Assembly: GCF_036013525.1 (NCBI RefSeq)
Contig: NZ_CP107853.1
Span: 9,796,001 to 9,860,000, forward strand
Direction: 5' to 3'
Source: Nonomuraea sp. NBC_00507
Lineage (GTDB): Bacteria > Actinomycetota > Actinomycetes > Streptosporangiales > Streptosporangiaceae
DNA length: 64,000 nucleotides
This document shows, one piece after another, positions 63,052 through 64,000 of this stretch. Position numbers and translations under genes: made by a program. Below the pieces are notes generated by a model. The model did no database searches. It saw nothing but the letters and a program-made list of their open reading frames with translations, and was not told the DNA's origin. How positions within the stretch are numbered: the first letter of the stretch is position 1; each line of letters starts with the position of its first letter.

Positions 63052-63969
63052 GTGCGGCCGTTCAGGTTCGGGGCTGTGGTGCGGGAGGCGGAGTCCGGGA
63101 AGGCGTGGGCCGAGAAGGCCAGACGGCTGGAAGGGGCCGGGTTCGATGTGCTCCTGGTGCCCGATCACCTGGTCGGGCCCCGGTTCGCGCCCATCGCGGC
63201 GCTGACCGCGGCCGCCTGCGCCACCGACCGGCTGCGGGTGGGGACGCTGGTGTTCGCCAACGACTTCAGGCACCCGGCAGTGCTGGCCAAGGAGGCGGCG
63301 ACGCTCGACCTCCTGTCCGGCGGGCGGCTGGAGGTCGGGATCGGGACCGGCTGGATGGCGGGCGACTACGCCGGAGCGGGGATGGCGCTGGAGGCGCCCG
63401 GGGTGCGGGTGGGGCGGCTGCGGGAGGCCGTGGCGGTGCTCAAGGGGCTCTGGGGGGACGGGGCGTTCGACTTCCGCGGTGACCACTATCGGATCGACGG
63501 GCTCGACCAGCAGCCCAAGCCCGTGCAGCGGCCGCATCCGCCTCTGGTGCTGGGCGGCGGCGGGCCGCGGGTGTTGCGGCTGGCGGCCGAGCAGGCCGAC
63601 GTCGTCAACATCGGGATGCGGGTGAGGCCGGACGGCAGCGGGCCCGACACACGGGACGGCGGTCTTGAGGCGTTCCTGGGCAAGCTCCACCACGTCCGCG
63701 CGGCCGCCGGCGCCCGCTACGCCCGCCTGGAGCTGGGCACGAGCGTGGTCCAGGCGGGCCGGCGGAAGGCGGAGGAGGCCTGGAGCGCCGCCGACAGCTC
63801 GTCGCTGGACGAGACACCCCAGGTGCTCCTCGGTACGCAGCGCGAGATGGTCGACAAACTCCGTCATTGGCGGGATGAGCACGATATTTCGTACTTTGTC
63901 GTGCACCACGAGCGCGACCTCCCCGCCCTCGTCCCCGTCGTCGAGGAGCTCGCTACGGCACGAGGATGA
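63052..63969 (+). CDS. LLM-class F420-dependent oxidoreductase
   Basis: 305 residues of the luciferase-like TIM-barrel family: RPFRFGAVVREAESGKAWAE, FDVLLVPDHLVGPRFAPIA, LRVGTLVFANDFRHPAVLAK, LDLLSGGRLEVGIGTGWM and LVLGGGGPRVLRLAAEQAD. These fit the F420-using branch often named TIGR03621. It would use F420H2 to reduce, or F420 to oxidise, the pathway substrate; F420H2 could come from NpdG at 13369-14034. The GTG at 63052 follows AGGAGG. A shared palindrome lies before it. The end overlaps the opposite-strand gene by 17 bases. Confidence 0.9.
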   Translation: MRPFRFGAVVREAESGKAWAEKARRLEGAGFDVLLVPDHLVGPRFAPIAALTAAACATDRLRVGTLVFANDFRHPAVLAKEAATLDLLSGGRLEVGIGTGWMAGDYAGAGMALEAPGVRVGRLREAVAVLKGLWGDGAFDFRGDHYRIDGLDQQPKPVQRPHPPLVLGGGGPRVLRLAAEQADVVNIGMRVRPDGSGPDTRDGGLEAFLGKLHHVRAAAGARYARLELGTSVVQAGRRKAEEAWSAADSSSLDETPQVLLGTQREMVDKLRHWRDEHDISYFVVHHERDLPALVPVVEELATARG

Positions 63970-64000
63970 CCTTGCCCATGGTGTTCCTGCTCTCCAGCGC
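63953..64000 (-). CDS. MDR-family zinc/quinone dehydrogenase, 3' end only
   Basis: The last 15 codons (ALESRNTMGKVILVP, stop at 63953) of a gene that continues beyond the right edge. The sequence is the usual C-terminus of medium-chain dehydrogenases such as quinone oxidoreductases. It overlaps the end of the LLM gene and faces it. Confidence 0.7.
   Translation of the reverse strand, partial: ALESRNTMGKVILVP

Noticed and set aside
57503..63969. A natural-product biosynthetic cluster
   Set aside because: P450, PhyH and SDR genes are present, but no core synthase, carrier protein or prenyltransferase is seen; degradation fits better.

Overview
This is a very GC-rich stretch of actinomycete chromosome. 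The support is the strong third-position GC bias, frequent GTG starts, many start/stop overlaps (ATGA or GTGA), and family content: a PucR regulator, an AfsR-type SARP, DUF397, DUF6461 and DUF6421 proteins, MocR, excalibur domains, F420 enzymes and a Ser/Thr kinase. A Nonomuraea or Streptosporangium-like member of the Streptosporangiales is my best guess; this is inference only. I saw no rRNA, tRNA, CRISPR array or complete insertion sequence.

1-8.6 kb: two genes broken by frameshifts (an SCO3933-type protein and an ABC-2 permease), a secreted beta-helix protein with a membrane tail, a DHA2-type efflux pump followed by its TetR regulator, a second MFS transporter, and panB (pantothenate synthesis). 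8.9-20 kb: a threonine-dehydratase-like enzyme, a trans-sulfuration enzyme divergent from a MocR regulator with a visible operator, a hydrolase, F420H2:NADP oxidoreductase, a secreted lipase, a LysR regulator divergent from a small membrane protein and a cyclase, a 58-residue conserved protein, methionine aminopeptidase and an orphan kinase-type ATPase. 20-28 kb: a copper pair (CopC and a CopD-CtaG fusion). Next comes a three-gene regulatory locus made of an XRE-TPR regulator, a divergent 44-residue secreted peptide ending in Asp-Cys-Cys, and an AfsR-like SARP.

28-31.5 kb: a scrapyard of gene fragments (DUF397 tail, PucR piece, transposase remnant) next to an Rpn-like nuclease, then an intact PucR regulator. 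31.5-35.4 kb: xanthine dehydrogenase large subunit, an EF-hand protein and a purine permease. 35.4-41 kb: a SecD-P1/excalibur membrane protein, alanine dehydrogenase, DUF3105 and DUF305 proteins separated by a densely hairpinned element resembling an IS605/IscB omega-RNA remnant, and an FAD oxidoreductase. 41-49.4 kb: a 14-bp minisatellite, a DUF6421/SDR/threonine aldolase operon, a NarL-type response regulator, and a kinase paired with a pseudoprotease that carries a zinc ribbon.

49.5-64 kb: hyuAB, a Uma2-family protein, and a cobalamin uptake/salvage operon (btuF-btuC-btuD-cbiZ) behind a cobalamin riboswitch. A catabolic operon follows (PhyH dioxygenase, phosphotriesterase-like hydrolase, P450, SDR, perhaps a Gfo/Idh/MocA oxidoreductase), then a membrane protein and an F420-dependent LLM oxidoreductase. 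hyuAB, the PhyH operon and the LLM gene each carry the same palindrome CAAGCGCTTG 21-22 bases before the start codon, so they probably form one small regulon for degrading an unknown compound. That regulon and the peptide/XRE-TPR/SARP locus are the two most interesting things in the window.
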